DNA of 64,000 bases from Triticum aestivum (Eukaryota > Streptophyta > Magnoliopsida > Poales > Poaceae): assembly GCF_018294505.1 (NCBI RefSeq), contig NC_057801.1, positions 195,436,139-195,500,138 of the forward strand, written 5' to 3'. The stretch's first letter is position 1, and the number at the start of each line of letters is the position of its first letter. A model generated the notes under the pieces. That model made no database searches. It saw nothing but the letters and a program-made list of their open reading frames with translations, and was not told where the DNA came from. Shown here piece after piece: positions 1 to 11,010 of this stretch. A program made the position numbers and the translations under genes.

Positions 1-229
1 CGGGGATCGTCATCGAGCAGAATGTGTGCTGAACTCGGAGGTGCCATACGTTCGGTACTTGGATCGGTCGGATCGTGAAGACGTACGACTACATCAACCG
101 CGTTGTCATAACGCTTCCGCTTACGGTCTACGAGGGTACATGGACAATACTCTATCCTCTTGTTGCTATGCATCGCCATGATCTTGCGTGTGCGTAGGAA
201 ATTTTTTGAAATTACTACGTTCCCCAACA
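1..229 (+). mobile_element. 3' end of a BARE/WIS/Angela-type copia LTR
   Basis: The first 229 bases end in ctacgttccccaaca, the 3' terminus I recognise from Triticeae BARE1/WIS/Angela copia LTRs. The join at 229/230 falls inside another LTR (230-2649): the sequence from about 230 matches internal LTR sequence of the gypsy family that recurs near 17,980 and 26,220. The copia element therefore inserted into that LTR, and only its last piece is in the window. Bases 230-234 (catat) would be the right target duplication, but the left copy is outside the window, so this is not verified. Confidence 0.75.
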
Positions 230-2649
230 CATATTTGGCTGGTGGATGCTCTAAGTTTAAGGTTTTGCATAAAGCTAATTTTTCCCTACAACAAAGGAAT
301 AAATTTCATTTACTACAAAGTTAAACCAATATTTGATAAGGTTCCTCCAACTCAAATCCCAATATTAAACAAGTATCATCATTAAACCCAATTCATTAGT
401 TAAAGAGTGATGAGATCAACAATAATATCCACTTCTAGATACTCAAGATGTCCATAACCGGGGACACGCCTAACCATGATTAGTATATACACTCTGTAGA
501 GGTTGCGCCCTTTTCCCCACAAGACTTGACCGCATCCATGATCGGATGATCGAGACATAGTCTTTCTGAAGCATTAACTCTCTACTCTGGGTAGACCGGC
601 ACACCTACTTTCCCCTACATCTGCTAGTCCACCTCTCCAAGAGCTCACGCAACTTACTCAACTACGCCAGATCCCATAATGGCTTGTGGCTGCACATGGA
701 AGTTTCTAGGCATGAAATATCATATGATCCCTTTGAGCCTGGGTGGCGAACCGAGGAAAAATCACACAAGTACTCTGGAATTTCCCAAACAGGCTAGGAC
801 TGGATTCTCCAGGTGCCCCAACCAATCCACCCAGATGTGTATTAGAGTTGCCACCTTATTGTTATCCAAAATTAATATCTCTCACAAATTCCAGGTGTAT
901 CACAATCCAATCCCCGTCTACGAGCATGGCTAAGCAATAATTGAGCATAACGTATATTCCTAGGGTGATCAAATGTATTTGGTTCCTACCTCAAGTACAC
1001 CAACCAAACCACATATTCCCAATCCTACTCATGCAAATCTTTGAGGGGCAAAACTAATGCATAGTAAGAGTATGATAAAAGTGTAACTTGCCTTGCTGAC
1101 GATCGGAAAACTCTAGAGATTTGTAGTAACAAACTTCGCACTCTGGAAAATCTACGTAGACAAAAAATATCATACATAAGCAATCAATCAAACGAAACAA
1201 AGAGAAATCGAGAGAAGATGCATATAAAACTCAAAACAAGCAAACAACTAAACTGAACAGAAAACAAAACCTAACCACATTATTTTCATGTGTATTAGAT
1301 ATTAACAATAGGTATATGTGATTAGCTACGATTTGCAAAAAGAATCAACTCAAACGGAGCTACGAAACTCAAGAGACAAATGAAACAAGATCGAATACTA
1401 ATCTGAACTAGACTCAAATTTTAAATTGCCAAAATCATGTTCAAGTTGTCTTACTGGAGAGAGGGCATCATTACGAGGAATTAGGCGTTGATTTCATCTA
1501 ATTTGGACAAACAAGCTAAATGTTATGCTACTTTGAAGATCAGGGGCTTAATCGCGATAACACTTATTCATGGATAGGTCCCTGGCCGAAAGTAAACAGA
1601 AAAAGAAAAATCTATCAGACGAACGTCCGCTAACAAAAACTAACGAATGAATTCATTCATTAACAGATTCTAACGGGTGAACACTCACTTTATAACCGAT
1701 CTAATAAAAATAAATCGGCCAATCTAACAAAACCAAAAATAAAACGGAAAGAAAAGTGACGGTTTTTACCGGTGCGGTCAACTGCGGCTCCGGCGAGGTC
1801 AATGGCAGGGCGTGGCGGCGTCAGCGAAGCGAGGTGGCGGCGGCGAGGGGCAGCGCGGCTCAGCAGCAATAGCAGCAGCGACAAGCGGCGGCGCAAAATG
1901 ACGGCGCAAGCGGCGATGACTAGCGGCTCAACAGCGACTTTAGGCGAGGGCGGCGGCTGCGAGTTGGGGAGGTGGTGCGGCGGTGGGGCGGCTTATAAAG
2001 GCCTCGGGGAGATCCCAACTTGGGGAAGGAGGCGGCGGGGCGCGGCTCCGATCCGGACTCCACCGGAGGCCGACGGGGTTACGGCGACGAGGCGGTTTGG
2101 TGGCTGGGATTTGGCCTGGCTCGGCTAGGCCGGCCCAGTCGGTGCGCGACTTTTTTTTAAAACAATGCCGCGAAGAAAAATCCTAATAAAATAAAACAAA
2201 ATTCCTAAAAATTCTAGAAACAATTTTCACCATCCCTACCTAATATTTGGGACAAAATTAACATTTTTCTGGACTAAATGCAATTCTTAAAAATGCATAT
2301 TTTTCTCTAATTCAACCGAATGAAATTGCAAATAAAAATGATTTGACTTCCAAGTTTCTTTTCCAATATTTCTCCTCTGTTTTGAAGAAGTCATTTTATC
2401 TTCTCTCATTATTTTTATTGGTTTGAAATAATTGAAAATAATTTTTTGAAATCAAATTGATCCACTTTTTCAAATTTCAGATAAATTCAAAAATGAAAAT
2501 TTATGAAACCTCCAACTCTCTCCTTGGGTCCTTGAGTTGCTTATGATTTCTTGGATCTCAACCAAATAAAACCCAAAATGCAATAAAATATGAAATGCAT
2601 ATGAATGATCTATGTATAACATCAAAATCGAAAATTGGGATGTTAGACA
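230..2649 (-). repeat. Long LTR of a gypsy element (LTR D, minus orientation)
   Basis: Read on the minus strand it starts TGTCTAACATCCC at 2649. It carries the same landmarks as the LTRs of element C (17605-20399 and 25844-28559): the block with the phrase ctgggtggcg, the block ending in tttgcaaaaagaatcaa, a GC-rich block (about 1770-2150) with a TATA-like ttataaagg, and an AT-rich terminal block. The right flank is the accessory ORF of Athila-type element H, so this LTR inserted there. Whether it is a solo LTR or the 5' LTR of a full element cannot be told, because the left side is cut by a copia LTR and the window edge. Short ORFs in the GC-rich block are compositional. Confidence 0.8.
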
Positions 2650-3260
2650 ATCAAAGCACCCAAACAAAAAGTTCTATTACTGTAAAGAGCATGGCGCAAA
2701 ATAGCAATGCAAGGCGAGCTAATTGATCCACTCTCCCACCGTCCACTCAAACACCTCCCGACAAATAATGAGTAGTAATATAACACAGGAAAAATGTAAA
2801 CTAGCAACTCTAGCTTCAGAAACGACTCTACGCTCCCCTACAGTAACTTCAGATATGAAATCTGCAACGTCACTAGGATGTGGCTCTATAGGGCTGCCAT
2901 CACATGGAATCAAGCAAGCCTCACAAAACTCATCAAGTGTCATCTCCCTAGGAATGTCATATAAGTTGAATGTAACAATAGGTGTATCTCTCCTAGGATA
3001 GAAATAAAAGTTTTGCACAAAAGTATTTGTGAGGAGGAGGTACTGGTCACACTTATCTTTGAGGAAGGGGATGATGTCGGCGTTGTTTACCAAACGATAG
3101 AAATCATCAAAGATCCCCACATCCCTCTAGAACATGTCACATAGCCATTCATATAGCCGCACCTCAGCTGCACGAGGTAGATGGTATTTGTGCTTCAGAT
3201 TCTCTTTAGGACTCCGGCTCGAAGAACCTCTCAACCTCCACTTGAGCATTTTCTTTTTCT
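2650..3260 (-). pseudogene. Athila accessory ORF (5' part, truncated)
   Basis: Minus-strand reading from about 3250 gives a protein I recognise as the extra ORF placed downstream of pol in Triticeae Athila-type elements. Its body includes motifs such as DQYLLLTNTFVQNF and ending-region residues EVTVGERRVVSEARV. One stop interrupts it near 3120, separating the first exon-like piece from the longest open stretch (3120-2719). Past the open stretch, homology resumes in a shifted frame to base 2650, where the gypsy LTR D interrupts it. The function of this accessory protein is unknown. The spacer just upstream ends in a pyrimidine-plus-AG acceptor-like sequence (minus strand, near 3262), so the ORF may be spliced. 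Confidence 0.65.
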
Positions 3261-3930
3261 GAAATTATTAGTGACTCAAAATAGAAGTGAACAAAACTCA
3301 ACAAAATTGATAGCAACTACTCCTACAAATGTCTAGAGGCTATATCATGCATCAAAACAACTTTGGACCTTACAAAAGTTATCATGCAAGCTCAAAAACA
3401 TGGTCACCGTAGCTGCCAAAAATTGCAATATATAAAGTACTAGAACAAAAACTAATTGGACCATTGGAGGAGTCACATACCGAAGAGTAATCTCCCAAAA
3501 TAGTTTCAAAAACGGTGTTTCGAGAAAGGAGATCAAAAATTGCAGACAAAGGAGCAAGAACATGTGTTTGAATGAGCTAGTGATTTTCTGGAGGAAGAAG
3601 AAGGAAGTGGGCAGCTGGGATAAGTCAATGGGTCCCTGTGGGACCCACAAGCCTGCTGGGCGCGCCCAGGGGGTAGGTGCTCCCTGTGAGCTTGTGGCTC
3701 ACAGGTGCACCCCCCGGAGTGTGTTTAGTACCAAAAATTCTTATTTATTGTAGAAAAAATCATACAAAATTTTCAGGTCATTTCGAGAACTTTTATTTTT
3801 GGAACATTTTTGTTGCACGCATAATTCAAAAAGTGGGATAATCATGCCATTTCTACTTTATTAACTTTAAATAACAGAGAGTAAATAGTGGGTAGAGTAG
3901 GTTGTGCTTACTAAATTCATTGACCACATG
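3261..3930 (-). other. Non-coding spacer of Athila element H
   Basis: About 670 bp between the protease relic and the accessory ORF with no protein homology that I can see on either strand. It contains a GC-rich patch (3630-3720) of the gggcgcgccc type, typical of Athila LTR or leader sequence. In intact relatives pol would lie upstream of this point, so the pol deletion junction is at or near 3931. The short ORFs in both frames here are not supported. Confidence 0.55.
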
Positions 3931-5112
3931 CCCCTCAAAAAGAATCCATTAATAAGGTTGATCAAGTCTTATTAAGAAACCATTTTCGAATGACATGAAA
4001 CCGAAGAATTTTTGTATAACACTAGGTTAACTCAATGGGGATATGCATCTCCCGAACAATAAGAGTTTCATATTTGTTTTTGACTGAAGGAAGAGGGAAT
4101 TGAAAACCTCCAATAGTGATTGTCGAAACTTTTTCAATAAAATTGATACCATTCACTTGGGAATTGTTTCTTCGGAAAGTGTACCGTATGCTCATTAAAA
4201 AGTGACCTTGTTATTATTACAATTAATAACAGCCCCTTATGTATTCAAAAAGTGTGTACCAAGGATAATCGACATGTTGTCATCCTCAGGCATATCAAGT
4301 ATTACAAAGTCTATCAAGATAGTGACACTTGCAACTACAACTGGAACATCCTCGCAAATTCCAATAGGTATAGCAGTTGATTTATCAGCCACTTGCAAAG
4401 ATATTTCAGTAGGTGTGAGCTTATTCAAATCAAGTCTTCTATATAAGAGAAAGGCATAACACTAACACCGGTCCCAAATCACATAAAGCATTTTGACATA
4501 AATTCTTTTAATGGAGCATGGTATAGTAGGTATTCCTGGATCTCCTAATTTCTTAGGTACTCCACCTTTAAATGAATAATTTGTAAGCATGGTGGATATT
4601 TCAGCCTCGGGTATCTTTCTTCTATTGGTGACAATATCTTTCATGTATTTAGCATATGGAGGCATCTTCAATATACCAGTCAAGTGAGTACGCAAGAAAA
4701 TGGGTCTAAGCATTTCAACAAAGTGTTCAAATTGTTCCTCATCTTTTTCCTTAGGTGGTTTAGTTGGAAAAGGTATAGGTTTCTGAACCCATGGCACTCT
4801 TTTCTTACCATGCTTTCTAGCAATGAAATCTCTCTTATCATATCTTTTATTCTTAGGAGGTGGGTTATCTAGATCAACAGCGGGTTCCATTTTTACATAA
4901 TTATCAGGTTCTTTATCCTTGTCCAATTGAGCATCATCATGAACATCATTATCATTATCACTAGGTAAATGTTCATTACTATATTGTGTCTCAGCATCAG
5001 AAATAGAAACATCATTACTATTCACAGATTTTGTTTCTACCACAGGTTCACCGGAAGCATGCAAATTTCTATCATTTTTCTTCTTCTTTTTCCTCTTAGA
5101 TGGACTAGGCAC
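3931..5112 (-). pseudogene. Athila gag C-terminal region and aspartic protease relic
   Basis: The minus ORF 5112-4462 (216 aa) is a lysine/acidic-rich gag linker (KRKKKKK near its start) followed by a conserved block with the residues FVEMLRPIFLRTHLTG. The retropepsin follows in shifted frames: the active-site region (D-L-G-T-G type) falls near 4470, where a frameshift occurs. The flap and C-terminal part, including PIGICEDVPVV and IILGTHFLNT, is read from 4428 to 4237 and continues past a stop to about 3931. In a working element this is the protease that cleaves Gag-Pol. Here it is broken by at least one frameshift and several stops. Confidence 0.75.
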
Positions 5113-5590
5113 ATCATTATTAATTCTTTAAGAATGTTTCTCAATTCTTTTAGATTGACCTCCAAGCTACAGAGGTTCCTGAGTCATTATGCCTCCTCTA
5201 GTCATAACTCTAACAACAAGATCATTCATATTATTATTCATCTCATTGTGCAAATCATTTTGTGACCTAGCAACTTGTTCAAGCTGAGTTTGGACCATGG
5301 ATGAATGTTAGAACTTTAACATCATTAGCAATTCTAAACATCAAATCACTCAGCCGTTCAATCATGAAAGCATTTCGTTTCATGTTTCTCAACATACACA
5401 TTGAAATGTTCTTGCTTAACAATGTATTTACCAAATCCATCCTGGCATTGACTTGCAGATTTATTATAAGGATATCACCTTCATAAAATCTTATAAGAAA
5501 CTTATCTCTACCACCTATGTCGGGGTGTCGATCCCATATATTTCTTCAATAGGATGGTAAATTCTTAATATCTTCAGCTTTAATACCTTT

Positions 5591-6746
5591 TTATTTCATA
5601 GATTTCTTTGCCTCTTGCATATCTTCAACACTGAGAAATAGAATACCTCTCTTCTTCAGAATTGGCTTAGGTGGTGGTTCAGGAAGTGTCCAATCATTAT
5701 CATTTCTCAATATATTATTCAATAGTTCTTGAGCCTTTTCAATAGTTCTTTCCCTGAAAACACTATCTAGGTAGTCCCAAGAAGCATCGGTTAGTCCATT
5801 ATAAAAGATATCAGGCATTTCATTTTTCTTAAGAGGATGATCAGGCAAAGCATTAAGTAATTGGAGAAGCCTCCCCCAAGCTCGAGGGAGATTCTCTTCT
5901 TCAATTTACACAAAGTTAAATATTTCTTATAAGGCAGCTTGTTTTTTATGAGCAGGAAAATATTTTTCAGAGAAGTAATGTATCATATCCTGGGGACTAC
6001 GCACACAACCAGGATCAAGAGTATTAAACCATTTCTTAGCATCACTCTTTATGAGATATAAAACAAATTAAGAATATAGTAGTAGCGAATCTTTTCCTCA
6101 TGAGCAAATAGTGTGGCTATATCATTTAATTTAGAAAGGTGTGCCACAAAAGTTTCCCTTTCATGACCATGAAAAGGATCAGATTCAACCAAAGTAATTA
6201 ACTCAGGGTCGATAGAGAATTCATAATCCTTATCAGTAACAAAGAAGAGAGAAGTAGCAAACTTAGGATCATATTTCATTTCACCATCATAGATTTTTCT
6301 TTAAGCATATATAGTAGTTTCTTAACATCTCCTCTATCATTACAAGCAAGAAATTCTCTAGCTATCTCCCCATCCATAACATAACCCTCAGGTACCTTAG
6401 GCATGTCAATTCTATTAGAGCTTGGTCTAATAGGTGAATTATAATTATCATCAGTTTCAACATTTTCATATTCTTTAGCTTTAGTATGTTGTTCTTCAAG
6501 AAATTCTCCTAGTGGCATAGTTTGATTAAGAATAGTACTAGCATTATCATAAGCATCATTCATAGCAGAAGTAGCATCATCAATTACTTGAGACATATCA
6601 GAATTAATAGAAGGTGGTGGTGTCGCAAGCCTACTCAAAATAGAAGGTGAATCAAATGCAGAGCTAGATGGCAGTTCCTTACCTCCCCTCATCTTAGAGG
6701 GAATGATCTTGGTTCTATCATCCTTCAGATTCTTAATAGTGATCAA
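5591..6746 (-). pseudogene. Athila gag N-terminal and core region (broken)
   Basis: Three minus ORFs (6746-6276, 6279-6049, 5848-5591) plus the sequence between them form one decayed gag. The piece between 6060 and 5870 holds the retrotransposon gag core: DAKKWFNTLDP, then PQDMIHYFSEKYFPAHKK. It is followed by NEMPDIFYNGLTDASWDYLD, the usual continuation in Athila gag. The first ORF starts 43 bp downstream of the primer-binding site, which supports the start. Frameshifts or stops separate every block. Sequence 5113-5590 is a further decayed gag/linker stretch with many stops. The product would have been the capsid-like protein; this copy cannot encode one. Confidence 0.75.
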
Positions 6747-6788
6747 CAGATATAAATCCCAAGTGAATCAGCAAATAGAGCTATGCTG

Positions 6789-6804
6789 CCCCGTAACGGC
6801 GCCA
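6789..6804 (-). other. Primer-binding site of element H (tRNA-Asp type)
   Basis: Minus-strand TGGCGCCGTTACGGGG differs by one base from the TGGCGCCGTTGCCGGG motif that complements the 3' end of plant tRNA-Asp. It lies about 11 bp inside the LTR terminus (CA at 6817-6816), the spacing also seen at the other Athila-type junction at 37640-37667. Confidence 0.8.
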
Positions 6805-6883
6805 GAAAAAGGTCTTGTATAACCCACAAGTATAGGGGATCGCAACAGTTTTCGAGCATAGACACTACTAAGGAAAACCTTAT

Positions 6884-7505
6884 ACATAGAATCTTGCCAG
6901 CAGTGCAGCTTAAAATAAGGCGCTACTGCTACTTAGCAGTAGCGCGCGTACTAGAACAGCGCTACTGATACCCACATAGTAGTAGCGTGCTAGGGAAAAA
7001 CAGCACTGCCACTAATATTTCCACGACGTTGCCGCCAGACTAGTTATAGTAGTAGCGCCTGTTTTGTAAACGCGCTACTGCTATTGAACTTAGCAGCAGC
7101 GCTTTTTGCCAACACTCACTGCTGCTAAGTTTAGTCCACTCATTGCAACTAAGTTTAGTCCCAGCTCGCTCTGCGAACAGGGTGTTTACCAACTTAAATA
7201 CGTTACTTCTCAAACCATCACAACCACTTGGTCTTTATTGAATTCTATGTGTAGGATCTATGGCCGTAATAGGAATCTTCGCCGGTTCTTAAACCGGGGA
7301 AGATTCCTATTGACAATTTGGATTCTAGACAAAAAGATCATTGATGACCAATGTATTTTTGTTTTTTTACATGCTTAGCATTAGCTTAGCAGTAGCGCGT
7401 TTTGAAGAAGGCGCTACTGCTACAGGCATATCAGTAGCATGTCTTAGGTAAAAAGCGCTACTGCTATGGAGTTTAGTAGTAGCGCTTTATCCTAATACAC
7501 GCTAC
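6884..7505. repeat. Left subterminal repeat array of CACTA1
   Basis: About ten copies, in both orientations, of GCGCTACTGCTA / TAGCAGTAGCGC variants are spread between 6884 and 7505. This is the expected arrangement of transposase-binding repeats next to a CACTA terminus. A hairpin (7269-7310) interrupts the array. Confidence 0.75.
7269..7310. repeat. Hairpin inside the CACTA1 subterminal region
   Basis: ATAGGAATCTTC (7269-7280) is the exact reverse complement of GAAGATTCCTAT (7299-7310). Inside it CCGGTT (7282-7287) pairs with AACCGG (7292-7297). The total stem is about 18 bp with a very short loop. Confidence 0.7.
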
Positions 7506-7509
7506 TCCT

Positions 7510-7890
7510 AAACACCACCTATCTTCCCCAACCGGCCGCCCCCACTCTCCCTCTCCACTCTCCCTCTCCCCCACACCCCCCGTGTCCGCCGCCGCCGCTG
7601 TTCCCCGACCACCGTCGTCGCCCGCCGCCGCTGACGCTCCTGCTCCTCCTCCACTGAGGTAGTCCCTCCATCCCTCCTTCCTTCTCCATCCTCCTCCTCT
7701 CTCCTCCGTCCCCCTCCTCCCTCCTCCCGACCGCGCCCCTCCCTCCTCCTTCGGACGCCCCCTCCTCCCTCCTCCCTCCTCCTCCAGCCAAGCATTCTAC
7801 TGACAGCCCTCCTCCCCCTCCTTCTCTCTCCTCCCTCCTCCCACCTCTCCTCACTCCTCCTCCCTCCTCCCACTGCCCTCCTCCTCTCTG
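7510..7890 (+). other. Pyrimidine-rich leader-like tract in CACTA1
   Basis: About 380 bp almost purely C and T on the plus strand. It resembles the TC-rich promoter/5'-UTR tracts of grass genes and matches a similar tract at the same relative place in CACTA2 (16800-17100). The arginine/glycine-rich minus ORFs here are artefacts of the composition. I infer, without proof, that it was the leader of the gene at 9263-10586. Sequence 7891-8780 between this tract and the tandem repeats shows no coding homology apart from the MITE. Confidence 0.45.
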
Positions 7891-8053
7891 TTTTTACTAT
7901 TTTTACTGTTTTTTAGTAAGTGTTTAATAGAAATAGTTTATTTATGAAGTGCTTAATAGAACTAGTTGAATTAGTAAGAAAATTAATTATTTTTATTTAT
8001 ACTATGTGCTTAGTTGAACTAGTTGAATTAATAGAACTATTTTATTTTTAGTA

Positions 8054-8157
8054 CTCCCTCCATTCACTTTTGTAAGTCCTTTCAGACAGCTTAAAATAGG
8101 TTGTTTTGCACATTGTCTGAAATGTCTTCAAGGTCTTATAAAAGTGAACAGAGGGAG
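8054..8157. mobile_element. Stowaway (Tc1/mariner) MITE
   Basis: A 104-bp inverted-repeat element beginning ctccctccattcactttt and ending aaaagtgaacagagggag, flanked on both sides by TA (8052-8053 and 8158-8159). This is the standard Triticeae Stowaway terminus and TA target duplication. Confidence 0.9.
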
Positions 8158-8782
8158 TAAGAAAGTTAATAGAACTAGTTTATTTTTAGTAAGTGCTTAG
8201 TTGAACTAGTTGAATTAATAGAATTAGTTTAATTTATGTCATTATCACTTTGTCATCAAAGAATGCTATATGAGATTTGATGATCTAATGAAAAATTTAC
8301 TTGGTGGAATATGTAGGCTTTGTAGAGTTGTGTTTCTTTCTCCACTCCGAGTCGGTGAGCTAAAAGTCCACCTCCTCCTTCTCCACTCCTCGGTGTTGAA
8401 TATAGTAGAACTAGGGTATTTAGTTATGCTTCTTAACCAAATGAAATGTTTGAGTTATAGCATATATTGTAATGTTTTTGTCAATATTGAACCATTGAAA
8501 TGCAATGAGCACAAGTTTATGCTCATGTGCAAAGTGTTGATTCATTCTGAGTGGCCTTTGTTTTGCCGGAGTGTTGATTCATTTCAGTTCCGGCAAATTT
8601 CAGGTGCTTGATATGTCCTATTTTAGCAAAGGTCATGCCGGATTTTTCTGTGAATTTAAGCATGACTTGTGCTAGAATATGTAGGAAATATCGAGTGCCT
8701 GGATTTGCTAGAAAGTGAATTGAACGACATTTAGAGTTCACTTTAAGTCTGTCGGGGGTCCCTACATGATAGTCAATATCTC

Positions 8783-9106
8783 AGTGAGGGAGAGTCTCCA
8801 CCATATATGAGAAAAGAAGAATGTCGACTGTTGTCGTGGGGATCGCTTTTCCTTATTCTCCTTGTGCTAGACCTTTATTATGCACTAGGGGAAGAAGGAC
8901 TAGAGACCATCATTGACGGTCGAAAAATCGGTGAGGGAGTGTCCACCATATATGGCAGAACAAGAATGCCGACTGTTGTCGTGGGGGTCGCTTCTCCTTC
9001 TTCTCTGTGCTAGACCTTTGTTATGCACCAAGGGAAGAAGGAGTAGCCACCATCACCGACGGTCGCAATATCAGAGAGGGAGTGCCCACCATATACGTGA
9101 GATGAG
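8783..9106. repeat. Tandem repeat, about 145-bp unit, 2.2 copies
   Basis: Units start near 8783, 8932 and 9074 with gtgaggga(g)/gagaggga(g) and share the phrases ccaccatatat, gactgttgtcgtggggg and gaccatcat..gacggtcg. Short ORFs crossing it have no known homology. Confidence 0.75.
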
Positions 9107-9262
9107 AGTTTAGGAAGGAAGACTCGACAGACCAAAAGTCAACCCATTGCACATTGAGTAATAGTGATCTGTGTGTTGAGTAATAGTGATCTGTGTGTAA
9201 AGTGCTTAATTGAACTGGTTTATTTATAGTAAGTGGTTAATATATTTGGTTTATTTATAGGA

Positions 9263-10586
9263 AATGTCTAACAACGAAAGGGAATTTGGTATGTGTGAAT
9301 ACTGAAAAAACGAGTGTGGCCTATGTGATAGGCCTCACCTAGTTGATGGTAGGCGCTTCAGCATCATGCTGGATGAGACCTTCGAAGTGGATACAGTAAG
9401 TCACAACGACAAGTTTATTTCATAATTAAGCATGGTTCTGCTTCTCTTGCTTCAACTTATAATTTTAATTTTTTACAATTCTACTAGCGTATCCCTTGCC
9501 ATGCAAGAATGTATGTCTTGGATAAGATTGATTTCAGTACTATGGAAAGTATGGAGGTAAAGAGAGTTCACTTGAGGACGGAGCATGGTTATACTTTTGC
9601 CGTAAAATTATACAATACAGAAAACTACTCCCATTTTGAATGCAAAAATTGGGGGGCACTATGCAAGGCATATGCATTTGAGCTTAATATGCTTATCACC
9701 TTTGATATTCGTCCGAAAGATGAAATTGAAGGTAATATCGACATCTGGGTCGATGTGCAGACGCCTCCAGTTCTACCATTATGTGAGTTTCTCAACCATA
9801 TTTATGAAGTAATATATATTGTTTATTTAAAAATAGTTGACAACTAATTTCTATTGACAACTTATTTCCATTCAATCAAACATGTCCGATGCTTGGTGGA
9901 CATCACCTACTATTGTCCCGTGGCTGAACTAAACTGCGAGGAGATGAGTCATTATGTTTCATAGCTTGAGGATCTTGATACTGTCAAGAACAATTATTTT
10001 TCTAGACTTCGAGATATTAGTACTCAAAACGTGCGACCACTAGTGTGCGTATTGAACTACGGTCACATCTATTTAGGAAGGTTGGTAACAGTTTTACTAT
10101 TTATCCCCAGTGCATCTTTTGCATACATTATCTTTTAAGCTAAACATTATTGCTAAGTATGTTACTACGATGTTCTTCAACAAGGACTCCCGATGAGTGT
10201 TCTGCCTTGTTTGATCGAGTCTAAAGATCGCATGACAATGGTTAGCTTACAGCTAAGATATCCTGCATTGCACATCAGTGCATTCATCATTTCTAGAAGC
10301 GAGCAACTCTTAATTGTCAAAGACTGGAGCAAAATTATGAAGGATTGCAATAGAGATGTACTAGGGGGGCAGCAATCAGAAGCGCAACCCACAGTTAGGA
10401 GACATGTTCATCTGCATTCTCCAATATGATGAAGCAGGAGTGCTAGACATGTTTTATGCTATTTTACCTGAGAGAGAGCAGCAGGAGTATGTCCTAGGTA
10501 TTAAGAACAATTACTTAGTGTTGATTATATATGACTATGACTATGATGATGATGAGAAGTTTTTTTTATGTGCTACAATGTATTAG
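9263..10586 (+). pseudogene. CACTA-borne B3-like gene, decayed, multi-exon
   Basis: Exon-like pieces in order. First, 9263-9395 opens with ATG after an acceptor-like tag and ends at a gtaagt donor. Second, 9488 to about 9800, after a ctactag acceptor, contains HGYTFAVKLYNTE, NWGALCKAYAFE and MLITFDIRP. Third, about 9880-10081. Fourth, about 10190-10586, ends in a region including GDMFICILQY and FYAILPERE. The second piece reads like a B3-type fold, with a beta-strand/tryptophan pattern followed by a final ITFDI strand. Proteins of this layout are frequent in Triticeae CACTA elements in my memory; their function is unknown to me. A stop in exon 1, a stop in exon 3 and a frameshift near 10375 make this a pseudogene. 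A DNA-binding role is only inferred from the B3 resemblance. Confidence 0.6.
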
Positions 10587-10786
10587 AGTCGATGGTAATG
10601 CTGAGGAGGAGGAGTAGTGATTACGAGTACTGTGATGATAATGAGGAGGAGTTGTTATTATAACTAGTGACCAAGTTGTTATATATATGATGTCTCATGG
10701 ACGAAAATGATGGTGATGAGAATTTGTTACATGACAATGGTGTATTATGAGAATAAGTTGTCAATGATATTATGATGATGATGATG

Positions 10787-10918
10787 AGTTATTATGTCAT
10801 TGGGTGAAAGGACCATGGTTTAGTTTCAAGTGGATGTATCCAAAGTGACAATTGGTCACTTTGGATCTATCCACGTGAAACTAATCCATGGTTCTTTAAC
10901 CCAATGATGAAATAACCC
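10787..10918. repeat. Long imperfect inverted repeat (fold-back) in CACTA1
   Basis: The arm from about 10787 to 10849 and the arm from 10855 to 10918 are reverse complements with only a few mismatches or bulges, around a loop of about 5 bases. The palindromic core is centred near 10852 (gtgac aattg gtcac). It has no canonical MITE termini that I recognise. Transcribed, it would form a hairpin of about 60 bp. Confidence 0.8.
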
Positions 10919-11010
10919 ATTCCGATGTAAAAACAATCTCTAAATTGCTACTGTATGAAAACTTCCATAATGGCATATGAATACGACATAAAACAAAAAA
11001 TAAATACGTA

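Noticed and set aside
4684..5486. Plus-strand ORFs of 61-98 aa
   Set aside because: Shadows of the minus-strand Athila gag relic.
7508..7873. Arginine/glycine-rich minus-strand ORFs of 111-121 aa
   Set aside because: They are the reverse reading of a pure C/T tract; overlapping frames give equally long low-complexity proteins.
9509..9847. 112-aa ORF as a free-standing host gene
   Set aside because: It is one exon of a decayed gene inside a CACTA element, with broken neighbouring exons.
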